DNA of 64,000 nucleotides from Lewinellaceae bacterium. GTDB taxonomy: Bacteria > Bacteroidota > Bacteroidia > Chitinophagales > Saprospiraceae. Below the pieces are notes generated by a model that saw only the letters and a list, made by a program, of their open reading frames with translations, did not search any database and was not told the origin of the DNA. The position numbers were made by a program, and so were the translations under genes. The stretch spans positions 376,812 through 440,811 of the forward strand of contig JADJUJ010000002.1 of assembly GCA_016710765.1 (NCBI GenBank), given 5' to 3'. Of the stretch, positions 28,254-37,731 are shown one piece after another. Position 1 is the first letter of the stretch. Every line of letters begins with the position of its first letter.

Positions 28254-31229
28254 CTAAAAAACATACTTTGCACTAAATTGTATTTGCCGTGGCGCACTGG
28301 CATTGCGCCGTACCAAAAGACCACTTGATTTTGGGCCAACCTGGATTTGGTTGCTTTGTGTGGCATTATTGGAATAACCGCTAAGGTTTGCGGCATTAAA
28401 CAAGTTAAAAACATCCGCGCGGAAACTGATTTCAGCACCCCGAACAGGGATACGATATTCTGCAGCAAGGTCAAATGTATTGGCCCAGGGCAGCCGGTCG
28501 TTGTTGCGCGATTCCCCCGGTTGCCGATCGCTGTTGCCAACATAAGCATCACCAAAAGAACGGCCATCACCATTCAAATCAGTGGTACCGTACACCAGGG
28601 CATCCGGAATACGGTTGATGGGTTGACCGCTCTGCAGCAGGGTTGCCAGGGTGAGCGAAAGCCGCCTGGCGGGATAGTAATTGACAATACAATTGATCAC
28701 ATGGGTGCGATCATTGATGCCCGGGCCCCATTCTGCTGCAAAATTATTGCTGTCCTGTGCCCTGAAATTAATGTCTTCGGTGTTATTCTCCAGTTTCGAC
28801 AAGGTGTAAATAAGGCGAAAGGCATAATCGTCCTCGCCGCGATCTTTCTGGAAATTCAGGCTTAAACCGGTATACCGCGCTTCGCCATTGGTTTCAGAAA
28901 CGATAACGTTGCGCGCAACGCCGCGAACCGTATCACCGTTGATTACCGCCAGGCCACCATAGATTGGCACAGGTCGGGTTAGGTCTGCTGCAGTGACGTT
29001 TCGCACCACAACATTGTTGGGATCATCCAATGGATACGCGACTGGTGCATTCAAATCGCGCAGTCGAAACAGGTTTTTCGATTGGTTGTGCACAATGTCT
29101 GCGTAAAACAGCACAGTAGGATTTAATTCCTTTTGATAGCCCAGCGAAAACTGATGCGAATAGGGGTTTTGGTAGCCATTGGGGTTCAGGATTCGGCGCT
29201 CATTGCTGAAAGCGTGATCCCTACTGGCTTGCAATTCGGTATACCCGGGTCCCTGCAGGTAAGGAACACCCGAAACCGAGGCCGTAATATTGCCATCAAA
29301 AGTCACCCTGTCCAAATCAGTATCGGCTGGTAAGATTCCCTGATCAAGGAGTACTTGCAGTTGGGCGCGGTAATCCGCAGTATTGGTATTTTGCTGCAAG
29401 GCATCGGAATAAACAGCATAAGCGATTTTATCATAGAAAATTCCATAACCTCCCCGCAAGCTGCTCTTCTGACCGAGTTTGTAATTGAAACTGAAGCGCG
29501 GTGCGAGGTTGTTGAAATCACCTTGGTCACTGCCTCCTTTCGACAAGTTATCGTAATCGTAGCGCAACCCCAGGGTGAGGTTCAGTTTGGCACTGAGGCT
29601 GTAGGCATCTTCCAGGTAAGCGCTGTAGATGTTTTGTGTGGTTCCAAACGACTGTGGCCGAAGTTCAACACTGTAATTCAACACCTGTACATCGCCAGGG
29701 ATATCGGTAAGGGCAATCGCTGCGCCCAATTGCCGGTTACGCAACTCAGTCAGTTGTGCTTCCGTGAGTTGAACGGTATAATTTCCATTCACATTTCCAC
29801 CACCCAGCAGCCCGTGCTGGGCAGCAATAATTTCAAGCCCGGCCTTAATGGTGTGGCGTTCGGCATACCAACTGAATTTTTGCTGCCCCTGCAGCGTATT
29901 TTCTGTGGCATCAAATACATAACCAGGGTGGCCCAAAACGGCAATTGTCAGTTGCTGCGGGTCCAAAATTGTCAACTGTGGGCTCCCATCCTGTTCAGGC
30001 CGCCCATAGTTCCAGCGAAACCGGCTGTATTGAAAATTGGTTTCCGACTTAAAATTGTCCCTTAAATAGGTATTTTGCACAGCGGCAAGCAAGCTGTTGC
30101 GGTCCTGGTAATTGGCAGCAGATGGGAACTGAACGCCGCCATCAAGTCCCCCACCCTGTCGGGCGATGTTAACCACTCCTGTGTTGAGGCGAAATGCAGA
30201 GGTAAAATGCTGGTTCCATACCTGGTCCAGTTTAGCGCTTAGGTAGGAAAAATTGTTTCGGCCACGGACCGTTTCACTCACGCCCAACGCCGGCGAGCGC
30301 AACAGATTATCCTTCAAATCGGTGGTATGCTCCAGGTTGATGTAGTAAAAACTGCGGTCCTTCTTTATGGCGCCGCCAAACCCGACTCCGGCTTGATAGC
30401 GCTGAAAGCCATCTTTTACCTGGTTTCCGGAAAGGTCGCGCTGCGCATAGGGCGAACTGGCATCTACTACAGCTCCCGGCCTGGTTATCACAAAGGCTTC
30501 GCCACTGAAATCGTTGGTTCCCGAACGGGTGGTAATGTCCACTACCCCATTGGCACTTAACCCATATTCGGTGGAAAAATTATTGGTTAATACACGGACG
30601 TTGCGGGTAAAACCTACCGGCGTATTGAATTTCATTCCGCCTAAAAAGCGCTCATTGTTGTCCATCCCGTCGATCAAATAGTTGGTAAACAGGGAATTAG
30701 AGCCATTGATGCTGACATTTGGCGCTTCCGGGTAAAAACCCGTGGCCTGCACTACATTGGGCAACCGGTATAATAAACGAGTGATGTCGCGACCTTCCAA
30801 GGGCAAACTTTCCAGCTCCTTTTGATCCAAAGAGGAGGCTACTTCAGCGTTGCGGGTATTGATCCTGCTGGCACCGGAAATCACCAGTTCGGATAGGGTG
30901 ATTTCAAATTTTTTGCCCAAAGGTAGGGTCAGACTGGCATCGGTATTGCCCGACAGAACCAATTCCCGGGAAACCTCCTGGTACTCTCCAAATGCAGGAA
31001 CTGTGACGCGATAGGTACCATTAAGCAACAACCCGGCAAAGCGCAATTTACCAAGATCATCGGTGGTTTTCTCGGCTTTATACCCAATCGAATTGTTTTC
31101 AATTTTTACCGGCACCATTGGGATGCCTTTGCCGGAAACATAATCCACGACATCAATGCTCAGGTCTACCTGGGCATCCAGAACAAACGCCTGGGCAATC
31201 ACAAACAATAAGATCAATACTAAACGCAT
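28254..31229 (-). CDS. TonB-dependent receptor, Oar-like
   Basis: A 991-residue outer-membrane receptor for energy-dependent uptake. It has a signal peptide (VIAQAFVLDAQ), a carboxypeptidase-regulatory-like domain (about 22-105), a plug domain (about 120-245, with SINGSNSLFTNYLIDGMDNN and EYGLSANGVVDITTRSGTND) and a 22-strand-type barrel ending IQFSAKYVF. It is of the Oar/Cna-B-like type rather than SusC, and no SusD partner is present. It lies 31 bp upstream of the YnjB-like binding protein on the same strand. I therefore infer that it delivers the ligand of the ABC importer to the periplasm. It is intact, unlike the five genes after it. Confidence 0.88.
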   Translation of the reverse strand: MRLVLILLFVIAQAFVLDAQVDLSIDVVDYVSGKGIPMVPVKIENNSIGYKAEKTTDDLGKLRFAGLLLNGTYRVTVPAFGEYQEVSRELVLSGNTDASLTLPLGKKFEITLSELVISGASRINTRNAEVASSLDQKELESLPLEGRDITRLLYRLPNVVQATGFYPEAPNVSINGSNSLFTNYLIDGMDNNERFLGGMKFNTPVGFTRNVRVLTNNFSTEYGLSANGVVDITTRSGTNDFSGEAFVITRPGAVVDASSPYAQRDLSGNQVKDGFQRYQAGVGFGGAIKKDRSFYYINLEHTTDLKDNLLRSPALGVSETVRGRNNFSYLSAKLDQVWNQHFTSAFRLNTGVVNIARQGGGLDGGVQFPSAANYQDRNSLLAAVQNTYLRDNFKSETNFQYSRFRWNYGRPEQDGSPQLTILDPQQLTIAVLGHPGYVFDATENTLQGQQKFSWYAERHTIKAGLEIIAAQHGLLGGGNVNGNYTVQLTEAQLTELRNRQLGAAIALTDIPGDVQVLNYSVELRPQSFGTTQNIYSAYLEDAYSLSAKLNLTLGLRYDYDNLSKGGSDQGDFNNLAPRFSFNYKLGQKSSLRGGYGIFYDKIAYAVYSDALQQNTNTADYRAQLQVLLDQGILPADTDLDRVTFDGNITASVSGVPYLQGPGYTELQASRDHAFSNERRILNPNGYQNPYSHQFSLGYQKELNPTVLFYADIVHNQSKNLFRLRDLNAPVAYPLDDPNNVVVRNVTAADLTRPVPIYGGLAVINGDTVRGVARNVIVSETNGEARYTGLSLNFQKDRGEDDYAFRLIYTLSKLENNTEDINFRAQDSNNFAAEWGPGINDRTHVINCIVNYYPARRLSLTLATLLQSGQPINRIPDALVYGTTDLNGDGRSFGDAYVGNSDRQPGESRNNDRLPWANTFDLAAEYRIPVRGAEISFRADVFNLFNAANLSGYSNNATQSNQIQVGPKSSGLLVRRNASAPRQIQFSAKYVF

Positions 31230-31304
31230 AAGATACAGTTGGAGAAAATAAGCGCAAAAATGCCATTTTTAAAATTGATAGCATGTCCGCATCAGAACAA
31301 ATGT

Positions 31305-31649
31305 TCATTTGGATTTTTCTGGGAGTGTAAAAATCCGCTCCATGAGTACCCATTTTTCGCCAGCCTGAGCCATCGGAAGCGCTTGCTGGTATTGCCACAT
31401 TAATGTTTCCCAGTCCTGCACCTTAGGATTAGCAGCGTCAAGGGCTGCCTTCTTTTCCCAGTTAAACGTGTCATCCACTTCGAGAATCATAAATAGCCGA
31501 TTTTCCAACCGGTAAATCTCCAGTTGCTGAATACCCGCAGCATGAATGTTCTCCAAAACATCAGGCCAAACCTTACGATGGTGTTCCTCGTAGGCGGCAA
31601 TGAGTTCGGGGTCTGGTTTTAGGTCAAGTGCAAGGCAATAACGCTGCAT
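31305..31649 (-). CDS. L-rhamnose mutarotase-family protein
   Basis: A 114-residue protein of the RhaM/DUF718 family, which interconverts anomers of L-rhamnose or related sugars. Diagnostic segments are YEEHHRKVWPDVLENIHAAG, LEIYRLENRLFMILE and ENRLF-type strands, with the C-terminal KWVLMERIFTL. The start MQRYCLALDL at 31649 lies 4 bp after the glgC stop. A start 10 codons upstream would overlap glgC and adds no conserved residues. No rhamnose catabolic genes are visible nearby, so the true sugar is open. Confidence 0.8.
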   Translation of the reverse strand: MQRYCLALDLKPDPELIAAYEEHHRKVWPDVLENIHAAGIQQLEIYRLENRLFMILEVDDTFNWEKKAALDAANPKVQDWETLMWQYQQALPMAQAGEKWVLMERIFTLPEKSK

Positions 31650-31653
31650 CCGG

Positions 31654-32922
31654 CTACATGATTCGGGTTCCTTCTTCAATCACAGCGCCTTTTTTTACGA
31701 CAACAATGCCATCCCGGATCACATAGGATTCGGTTTCTACATCAACCAGGTGATCCCCGCCTTTGATAACCACATTGTTTCCGATTCGGCAATCCTTGTC
31801 CAAAATAGCGTGCTCAATATGGCAATAATGGCCAACGCCCATTGGAACTTCGCCACTGTTTGCAATATCTGCCAGGGTTTGGTAATAGTCGTTACCCATC
31901 ACGATAGACTCTTTTATAACCGTATTTTCGCCAATTCTGGAGCGAATACCAATGATCGCAGTATCGATCAGGCGGGCATGAATAATAGAACCTTCCGCAA
32001 TGAGCGCCCGGTTGAGTTGCGTACCACCATAAAATTTTGCTGGGGGCAACATCCTGGCACGGGTATAAATCTGTGTGGAGTTGTCGAAAAGATTAAACGA
32101 GGGAATATGGTCGGTGAGTTCCAGGTTGGCTTCAAAGAAGGAGCGAATGGTTCCAATATCCGTCCAGTAACCTTCATATTGATAGGCAGCCACGCGCATG
32201 CCACTTTCAATGGCGGTCGGAATGATCTCTTTGCCAAAATCAGTAGCCTCGGGATATTTTTCAAACAGGTCAATCATCGTTTGCCGGTTGAAAATATAGA
32301 TCCCCATGGAGGCCATGTATTGTTTTCCGCGTTTTTTATTCACCGGGCTGACCTCGCTTACCCAATTGGGCAGTAAATCTGCCTTGGGCTTTTCAATGAA
32401 CCTTGGAATCATTCCCTTGTCATCCACCTTCATAATGCCAAACCCGGTGGCATCCCGAGCATCTACGGGCAAACAGGCAATGGTAATCTCCGCTTTTTTC
32501 TCAATATGGTATTTTGCTACGGCCTCAAAATCCATGTGGTACAACTGGTCGCCGGAAAGGATGAGCACGTAGTCGAAATCATGGCGCATGAAATGTTGCT
32601 GGCTTTGGCGAACCGCATCGGCTGTGCCCTGAAACCACTCATTGCTGTTGGGTGTTTGCTCTGCCGCCAGAATATCTACAAACCCTTTGGTAAAAATGTC
32701 AAAGTTGTAAGCATTTTTGATGTGAGCGTTGAGCGAAGCAGAGTTGTACTGGGTGAGTACGAACATCCTTTTTAGCCCAGCATTGAGGCAATTGGAGATG
32801 GGAATATCAATAAGCCGGTATTTACCGGCGATGGGTACGGCTGGTTTCGAGCGTTTTTCTGTAAGCGGGTAAAGGCGGGAGCCGGCTCCGCCACCGAGAA
32901 TCAGGCTGATCATTTTTATCAT
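31654..32922 (-). CDS. glgC: Glucose-1-phosphate adenylyltransferase (GlgC)
   Basis: Makes ADP-glucose from glucose-1-phosphate and ATP, the first committed step of bacterial glycogen synthesis. The 422-residue length is typical. The nucleotidyltransferase N-terminus is LILGGGAGSRLYPLTEKRSK with PAVPIAGKYRLIDIPISN, the catalytic region has ILSGDQLYHMD, and the sugar-phosphate loop is FIEKPK. The C-terminal third is a left-handed beta-helix with hexapeptide repeats (IIHARLIDTAIIGIRSRIG) that binds allosteric effectors. It is 18 bp downstream of glgA, so the two form an operon. Confidence 0.95.
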   Translation of the reverse strand: MIKMISLILGGGAGSRLYPLTEKRSKPAVPIAGKYRLIDIPISNCLNAGLKRMFVLTQYNSASLNAHIKNAYNFDIFTKGFVDILAAEQTPNSNEWFQGTADAVRQSQQHFMRHDFDYVLILSGDQLYHMDFEAVAKYHIEKKAEITIACLPVDARDATGFGIMKVDDKGMIPRFIEKPKADLLPNWVSEVSPVNKKRGKQYMASMGIYIFNRQTMIDLFEKYPEATDFGKEIIPTAIESGMRVAAYQYEGYWTDIGTIRSFFEANLELTDHIPSFNLFDNSTQIYTRARMLPPAKFYGGTQLNRALIAEGSIIHARLIDTAIIGIRSRIGENTVIKESIVMGNDYYQTLADIANSGEVPMGVGHYCHIEHAILDKDCRIGNNVVIKGGDHLVDVETESYVIRDGIVVVKKGAVIEEGTRIM

Positions 32923-32940
32923 AACAAATGGATTGGAAGT

Positions 32941-34866
32941 TTAACGCTTATTGGGTTTATCTTTCTTTAAAGCCATTTTGGTTGGCTTGGCTGTGTTTTT
33001 TTCTTGTTTTTTGGCCACTTCTGGTGCTTCAACTCCCGTTTTCACGGCGGGGGGGGTGACTGGCTTAGCGGCGCTTACCTTGGGATCGTCTTTTTTTGCG
33101 GCTGCTTTTGACTGCGCTGCACCTACAGATTTTGCCTTAACTAAAGTCGCCTGTTTCTTCGGCTCAACCAATGCGGGTTCTGCCTTCGGGGCAGATTTTG
33201 CGGCACTGGCTTTCGCCTTTGGCGTACCGACAGATTTTGCCGGAGTTGTAGCGGCCGGCTTCTCTGGCTCAACCGATGCTGTTTTTGCCTCCGGGGCTGA
33301 TTTTGCGGCACTGGCTTTCGCCTTTGGCGCAGCAGCCGTTTTAACCTTCGGGGCCGGCTTTGGCTTTTCAGTTTTCTGTACCGGTAGGCTGACGGTTAGG
33401 CCAGGCTCCAGCACAGCCCCTACATTTCGATAAACCTGCAAATAAGTATCGATGGTTTTTTCCCAGGAAAAATCGATGGCCATAATTTTCTTCCGCAGCC
33501 AGGCAACAATATCCGGATTGTTGTGCCACATGGAGGTAGCCCGGTGCAATGCCTTATAGGCCTCTTCCACACTAAAATGATCAAATCGAATACCGCGGCC
33601 ACTACCATCCTGCTCTGCAATATCCGGAACGGTATCTTTAAGCCCGCCCACACCACGTACAATAGGAATAGCACCATAGCGCATGGCATACATTTGATTC
33701 AGCCCGCAGGGCTCTACCCTTGAAGGCATGATGAGAAAATCGGAGCCAGCGTAAATTTGGTGAGCAAGTGCCTCATTGTAATCAATTACTGCATTCAGGC
33801 GGCCCTGAAAACGCTGTGCCATATTCCGGAACTGGTTTTCCGTCCAGGTTTCACCCGTTCCAAGCACCAAAAAGTTGACTTTCCCACCTTCATGGAGGAT
33901 GCGCCGATAAGTATCCGGCAAGATATCCACTCCTTTTTCACTCACCATTCTGCCGATAAAACTCACCAGTGGTGCATCTTCTGAAAGCCCGAACCACTCG
34001 CACAAAACACGTTTGTTTTTAGCCTTAAAGGCAGCAATATCGTCACCTTCAAGTCTGTATTGTAATGCCGCGTCAGTTCTCGGGTCCCATACATCCGCAT
34101 CTATGCCATTGATTATTCCATGTTCCTTGTACCATTCTGAGCGGAAAAGCGACTCCAGTCCCAGGCTGCTCTGGTGCAGTTCGTAGAGGTAGGATGGCGA
34201 TACGGTGGTGACGGCCCAGGCTGCTTTAACCGCCGCCGCCATCGGATTGATGTATCCGTTCCAGTCGAGAATACCGCGGGCATTGGCATCATAATAAGGC
34301 ACCAAGTGCTCATTATTCCAACCAAACCAGCCCTGGTACTGCCCGTTGTGAATGGTGAATGCGGTGGGAATATTGGACAATGCGCGGTATTCCGGGCAAT
34401 GCTTTACCATAAACGGAATAAGCCCGGTATGGTGATCATGACAATGGATAGTTCGGGGCCGAAGGGCTTCGGGGAAGGCGCGTAACCATTGCAACACCGC
34501 CTGCTGAAAGACCAGATATCGCTCCACCTCATCGCCATAGGGTTGGCCCGATTGCGGATCGGCATAAATGCCAGGCCGGTCGAACAAACCCGGTACATCC
34601 ACGACAAACAATGGAAAGCCCAGTTTATTGCTGCGTTCCTGCTGTACGGTGTAGCCATGATGACGCCAATCAGCCCGTACGGCGCCACCATGGACGACAT
34701 CCCATTGCTGCTGATGAATCCATTTTAGCGCATATTTGGGTATGATCGCAGCGGAAAGGTAACCCGCCTGGGTTAGGTATTTTGGTAACGACCCGACCAC
34801 ATCTCCCAGACCACCTGTTTTAGCGGCTGGATAACACTCTGCTGCAACATGCAATACCTGTATCAT
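32941..34866 (-). CDS. glgA: Glycogen/starch synthase (GlgA) with long Lys/Ala-rich C-terminal tail
   Basis: GT5 family synthase that transfers glucose from ADP-glucose to alpha-1,4-glucan. The catalytic part is residues 1-495: the ADP-glucose-binding motif KTGGLGDVVGSLP at 17-29 and the C-terminal motif MPSRVEPCGLNQMYAMRYG followed by VRGVGGLKDTV. Residues about 500-641 are an added tail rich in Lys, Ala, Pro and Glu, with internal repeats of the form PKAKASAAKSAP. Usual GlgA length is about 480-500, so the tail is an extension. Its composition matches the N-terminus of the CBM48 protein at 22950-23480. It is the first gene of glgA-glgC. Start MIQVLHVAAECYP is standard. Confidence 0.94.
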   Translation of the reverse strand: MIQVLHVAAECYPAAKTGGLGDVVGSLPKYLTQAGYLSAAIIPKYALKWIHQQQWDVVHGGAVRADWRHHGYTVQQERSNKLGFPLFVVDVPGLFDRPGIYADPQSGQPYGDEVERYLVFQQAVLQWLRAFPEALRPRTIHCHDHHTGLIPFMVKHCPEYRALSNIPTAFTIHNGQYQGWFGWNNEHLVPYYDANARGILDWNGYINPMAAAVKAAWAVTTVSPSYLYELHQSSLGLESLFRSEWYKEHGIINGIDADVWDPRTDAALQYRLEGDDIAAFKAKNKRVLCEWFGLSEDAPLVSFIGRMVSEKGVDILPDTYRRILHEGGKVNFLVLGTGETWTENQFRNMAQRFQGRLNAVIDYNEALAHQIYAGSDFLIMPSRVEPCGLNQMYAMRYGAIPIVRGVGGLKDTVPDIAEQDGSGRGIRFDHFSVEEAYKALHRATSMWHNNPDIVAWLRKKIMAIDFSWEKTIDTYLQVYRNVGAVLEPGLTVSLPVQKTEKPKPAPKVKTAAAPKAKASAAKSAPEAKTASVEPEKPAATTPAKSVGTPKAKASAAKSAPKAEPALVEPKKQATLVKAKSVGAAQSKAAAKKDDPKVSAAKPVTPPAVKTGVEAPEVAKKQEKNTAKPTKMALKKDKPNKR

Positions 34867-35038
34867 ACGTTATTTTTGTGTATTTAGGCTTATGGGGGGA
34901 AAAATACAAATATTGCATTCTAAATAGCCCCATCCGCATGCGTTTAATTTTCATAAACCCTGAATTTCACCCGTTTTGATGATTTCAAGTCGCTCAGGCA
35001 CTATATTAGCTGCTTATTTGGTCATAAATTTCCACAAA

Positions 35039-35926
35039 ATGATATATCATCCTTCCAGACGCGCTTTCCTGAAAAACACCACGGTGGCCCTAGCCGGCGC
35101 CACGCTACCCTTTTCCACACTGCTGAATAATCCAGCCAAAACAAAACATGTTGGTCTCCAACTTTACAGCCTTCGCGACGACATCGTGAAAAACCCCGTT
35201 GCTGTTTTGGAAGCAGTGGCCAAAATGGGCTACCGGGAAGTGGAACCCTACGGATTTGATGCCGGCAAATTGTTTGGTCTCAGCTACGCTGAATTCAAGA
35301 ATGTGCTGCAACAAAACGGGCTCAGCATGCACAGTACACATTGCGCCCTTACAGGCATGCATTATGATGCCAAAGCAGATGCCCTAAATGATGCCGGTAA
35401 GAAAATACTCGATGACGCAGCATCTGCCGGCTTGGAGTATGCCATCATCCCATGGATGTCGCAGGACGAGCGTAAAAACATTGCAGAAACAGTCAAAGTG
35501 ATTAAAGCCGCAGGTGTTTATGCTAAAAAGGCGGGTATTCGATTGGGTTACCACAACCACGATTTTGAGTTTACCACCAAGGGACCAGATGGCCGACTGT
35601 TGATTGAGTGGATTTTACACGAGGTACCTGCAGATATTCTGGCAATGGAAATGGACCTCTACTGGGTAACTTTTGCCAACCAGGATCCCCTGGACTGGTG
35701 GCGTCTCTATCCTGGGCGTTGGGAACTTTGTCATGTTAAAGACATGGCGAAAACAGCCAATCGGGAAACCGTGGAGGTTGGCGATGGTTCCATTGATTTT
35801 GCGCGTTTGTTCCGGAAAAGCAAACAAGCCGGATTGAAATATTACGTCGTGGAATTGGAGCAATACGTCACCACACCACTACAAGGTGTGGAAAGGGCAA
35901 GAAAAAATTTAATGACCATTTTATAA
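35039..35926 (+). CDS. Tat-exported sugar phosphate isomerase/epimerase-like protein
   Basis: A 295-residue TIM-barrel protein of the xylose isomerase-like / AP endonuclease 2 superfamily. It begins with a twin-arginine signal (SRRAFLKNTTVALAGA), so it is probably exported folded. Barrel motifs are VGLQLYSLRDDI, EVEPYG, a metal-site segment GYHNHDFEF and MEMDLYWV, then WELCHVKDMA and YYVVELEQY near the C-terminus. These supply the His and Glu residues that usually bind a divalent metal. The start MIYHPSRRAFLK at 35039 gives a proper Tat signal; a start 21 codons upstream would not. Substrate unknown. It is divergent from glgA. Confidence 0.85.
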   Translation: MIYHPSRRAFLKNTTVALAGATLPFSTLLNNPAKTKHVGLQLYSLRDDIVKNPVAVLEAVAKMGYREVEPYGFDAGKLFGLSYAEFKNVLQQNGLSMHSTHCALTGMHYDAKADALNDAGKKILDDAASAGLEYAIIPWMSQDERKNIAETVKVIKAAGVYAKKAGIRLGYHNHDFEFTTKGPDGRLLIEWILHEVPADILAMEMDLYWVTFANQDPLDWWRLYPGRWELCHVKDMAKTANRETVEVGDGSIDFARLFRKSKQAGLKYYVVELEQYVTTPLQGVERARKNLMTIL

Positions 35927-36060
35927 CCGATCACCAGAGATCACTGTTTAAACAGGTAAAAGTCAGATTTCACCACCAGCGGTTAGAACAGCAGTTGATT
36001 AATACCGTTAAAATAATGGATCAGGCTTTATTTTAGGCCGCCAATCGAAAATCCCTACCC

Positions 36061-37215
36061 ATGCATTACCATTCTTTAGGTCAAATACCAGAAACAAGGC
36101 ATACCCAGTTCCGCAAACCCGACGGCACGCTGTACCACGAAGAACTGTTCAGCACCGAAGGATTCAGCAACATGTACTCCCTGTTGTACCACTGTAATGC
36201 CCCTACCCAGATTATGCAGGTAGGTGACCCATACAGCGTAGCGCCGCGAACCATCCACGACAAGCAACTCAAACACCGCTGCCTGAAAGGTTTTCAGGTA
36301 CAGCCAGAAGACTACTACCTGCAATCCCGAAAGCCCGTTCTGGTCAACAACGACTGCAAAGTAATCCTGGCCGCCCCCCGAAAGAGCATGACGGAATATT
36401 ACTATAAAAACGCAGATGCCGATGAAGTTGTCTTTGTTCACGAAGGCAGCGGCGTGCTGCGCTCGATGTACGGGAATATCCGGTTCAGCTACGGTGACTA
36501 CCTGGTTATTCCCAGGGGTACCGTACACCAGTTTCAATTTGATACTACCGACAACCGGCTGCTAATTGTGGAAAGCTACGGCCCCCTCACCACGCCAAAG
36601 CGTTATCGCAACGACTTTGGGCAATTGCTGGAGCACTCTCCATTTTGTGAGCGCGATATCCGTAAACCCGTTGATCTGGAAACACACGATGAGAAGGGAG
36701 ACTTTCTTTTCTACATCAAAAAGCAGGACAACATGTACCCCTACCACTACCTTAACCATCCCTTTGATGTGGTGGGTTGGGATGGCTATGTTTTCCCCTA
36801 TGCCTTTTCCATTCATCATTTCGAGCCCATCACCGGGCGGGTGCATATGCCGCCGCCCATTCACCAAACCTTTGACGGCGCCAATTTTGTGATCTGCTCG
36901 TTTGTGCCCCGCATGTACGACTATCACCCCCAATCCATTCCCGCACCATACAACCACTCCAACATCGATTCGGATGAATTGCTGTATTATGTGGACGGTG
37001 ATTTTATGAGCCGCAAACATGTGGAACGTGGAATGATTACCCTTCACCCTGGCGGCATACCTCATGGCCCACATCCTGGAACAGTAGAAAAAAGCATTGG
37101 CGCCAAGGAAACCAAAGAGTTGGCGGTAATGGTCGACACTTTCCGGCCCTTGTTGCTGACGGAATTTGCCGTACCACTGGAAGATCCGGAATACTACCGC
37201 TCCTGGATTGAGTAA
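36061..37215 (+). CDS. hmgA: Homogentisate 1,2-dioxygenase
   Basis: Iron enzyme that opens the ring of homogentisate in tyrosine and phenylalanine breakdown. The 384-residue cupin-like protein has an N-terminal beta domain (TEYYYKNADADEVVFVHEGS, YGDYLVIPRGTVHQF) and a catalytic C-terminal domain with the conserved run HMPPPIHQTFDGANFVICSF. Candidate iron ligands lie in YNHSNIDSDE and GGIPHGPHPG. No other genes of the pathway are adjacent. The 134 bp upstream hold no gene. Confidence 0.92.
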   Translation: MHYHSLGQIPETRHTQFRKPDGTLYHEELFSTEGFSNMYSLLYHCNAPTQIMQVGDPYSVAPRTIHDKQLKHRCLKGFQVQPEDYYLQSRKPVLVNNDCKVILAAPRKSMTEYYYKNADADEVVFVHEGSGVLRSMYGNIRFSYGDYLVIPRGTVHQFQFDTTDNRLLIVESYGPLTTPKRYRNDFGQLLEHSPFCERDIRKPVDLETHDEKGDFLFYIKKQDNMYPYHYLNHPFDVVGWDGYVFPYAFSIHHFEPITGRVHMPPPIHQTFDGANFVICSFVPRMYDYHPQSIPAPYNHSNIDSDELLYYVDGDFMSRKHVERGMITLHPGGIPHGPHPGTVEKSIGAKETKELAVMVDTFRPLLLTEFAVPLEDPEYYRSWIE

Positions 37216-37244
37216 TTATAAAAATTGGTTTTGGCACAAAAAAG

Positions 37245-37496
37245 GCCCCGACACGTTTGCCGGGGCACATAACCAAATCAAACTTTCTGGGAAGTGTACC
37301 GGTATTCTTTGATGCTGATATATTTGTTCATTCAACAGATGTATACCCATTAGACGAATAAAAAGGTTCAAACGTTGCATGGTATCTGCCAACAACCCGT
37401 TTTAACAGGTTAACAACCGTAATTTATCGGCGAAAACGGAGGTGGGTTTTCCCCGAGGTTACCGGAGGAAGAGCTGGCGGCACGTTTGCCGCCAGC
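37245..37496. other. Intergenic region with two GC-rich hairpins
   Basis: GCCCCG at 37245-37250 pairs with CGGGGC at 37261-37266, and GCTGGCGGC at 37473-37481 pairs with GCCGCCAGC at 37488-37496. The loops share the bases CACGTTTGCC across both. The 37216-37731 stretch has no convincing protein gene; an 87-codon frame at 37442-37705 spans a terminator and has no coding character. The first hairpin could end the hmgA transcript, but it lacks a T run on that side. Confidence 0.35.
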
Positions 37497-37607
37497 CCGG
37501 TCCTTCGAAAGTTGCAGTCTTACGACATACATCCTTCTTCCTTCATCTTCTTTCTCTCCGGTATGAGGGAAAGGCTCGCGTGCCGTTTGGCGCTAGTAAA
37601 ACAACAA

Positions 37608-37642
37608 GCCCCCGCCTCGTATTACGAGTTCGGGGGCCTTTT
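37608..37642 (+). terminator. Intrinsic terminator between hmgA and the OmpA gene
   Basis: GCCCCCG at 37608-37614 pairs with CGGGGGC at 37631-37637, with an inner stem CTCGT-ATT-ACGAG, then CTTTT. Reading plus, it would stop transcripts coming from hmgA or from a short RNA in the intergenic region. Confidence 0.65.
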
Positions 37643-37731
37643 GTGCTTCGTTTTGATAAATTTGGAATTTGTTGGCTAAATGTACTAGTACTTCGGGGGG
37701 CGTAAGTGGTGAAGGGTTGGGAAGAATAGCG

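Noticed and set aside
37442..37705. 87-codon frame between hmgA and the OmpA gene
   Set aside because: It runs through two hairpins and a terminator and has no family features.
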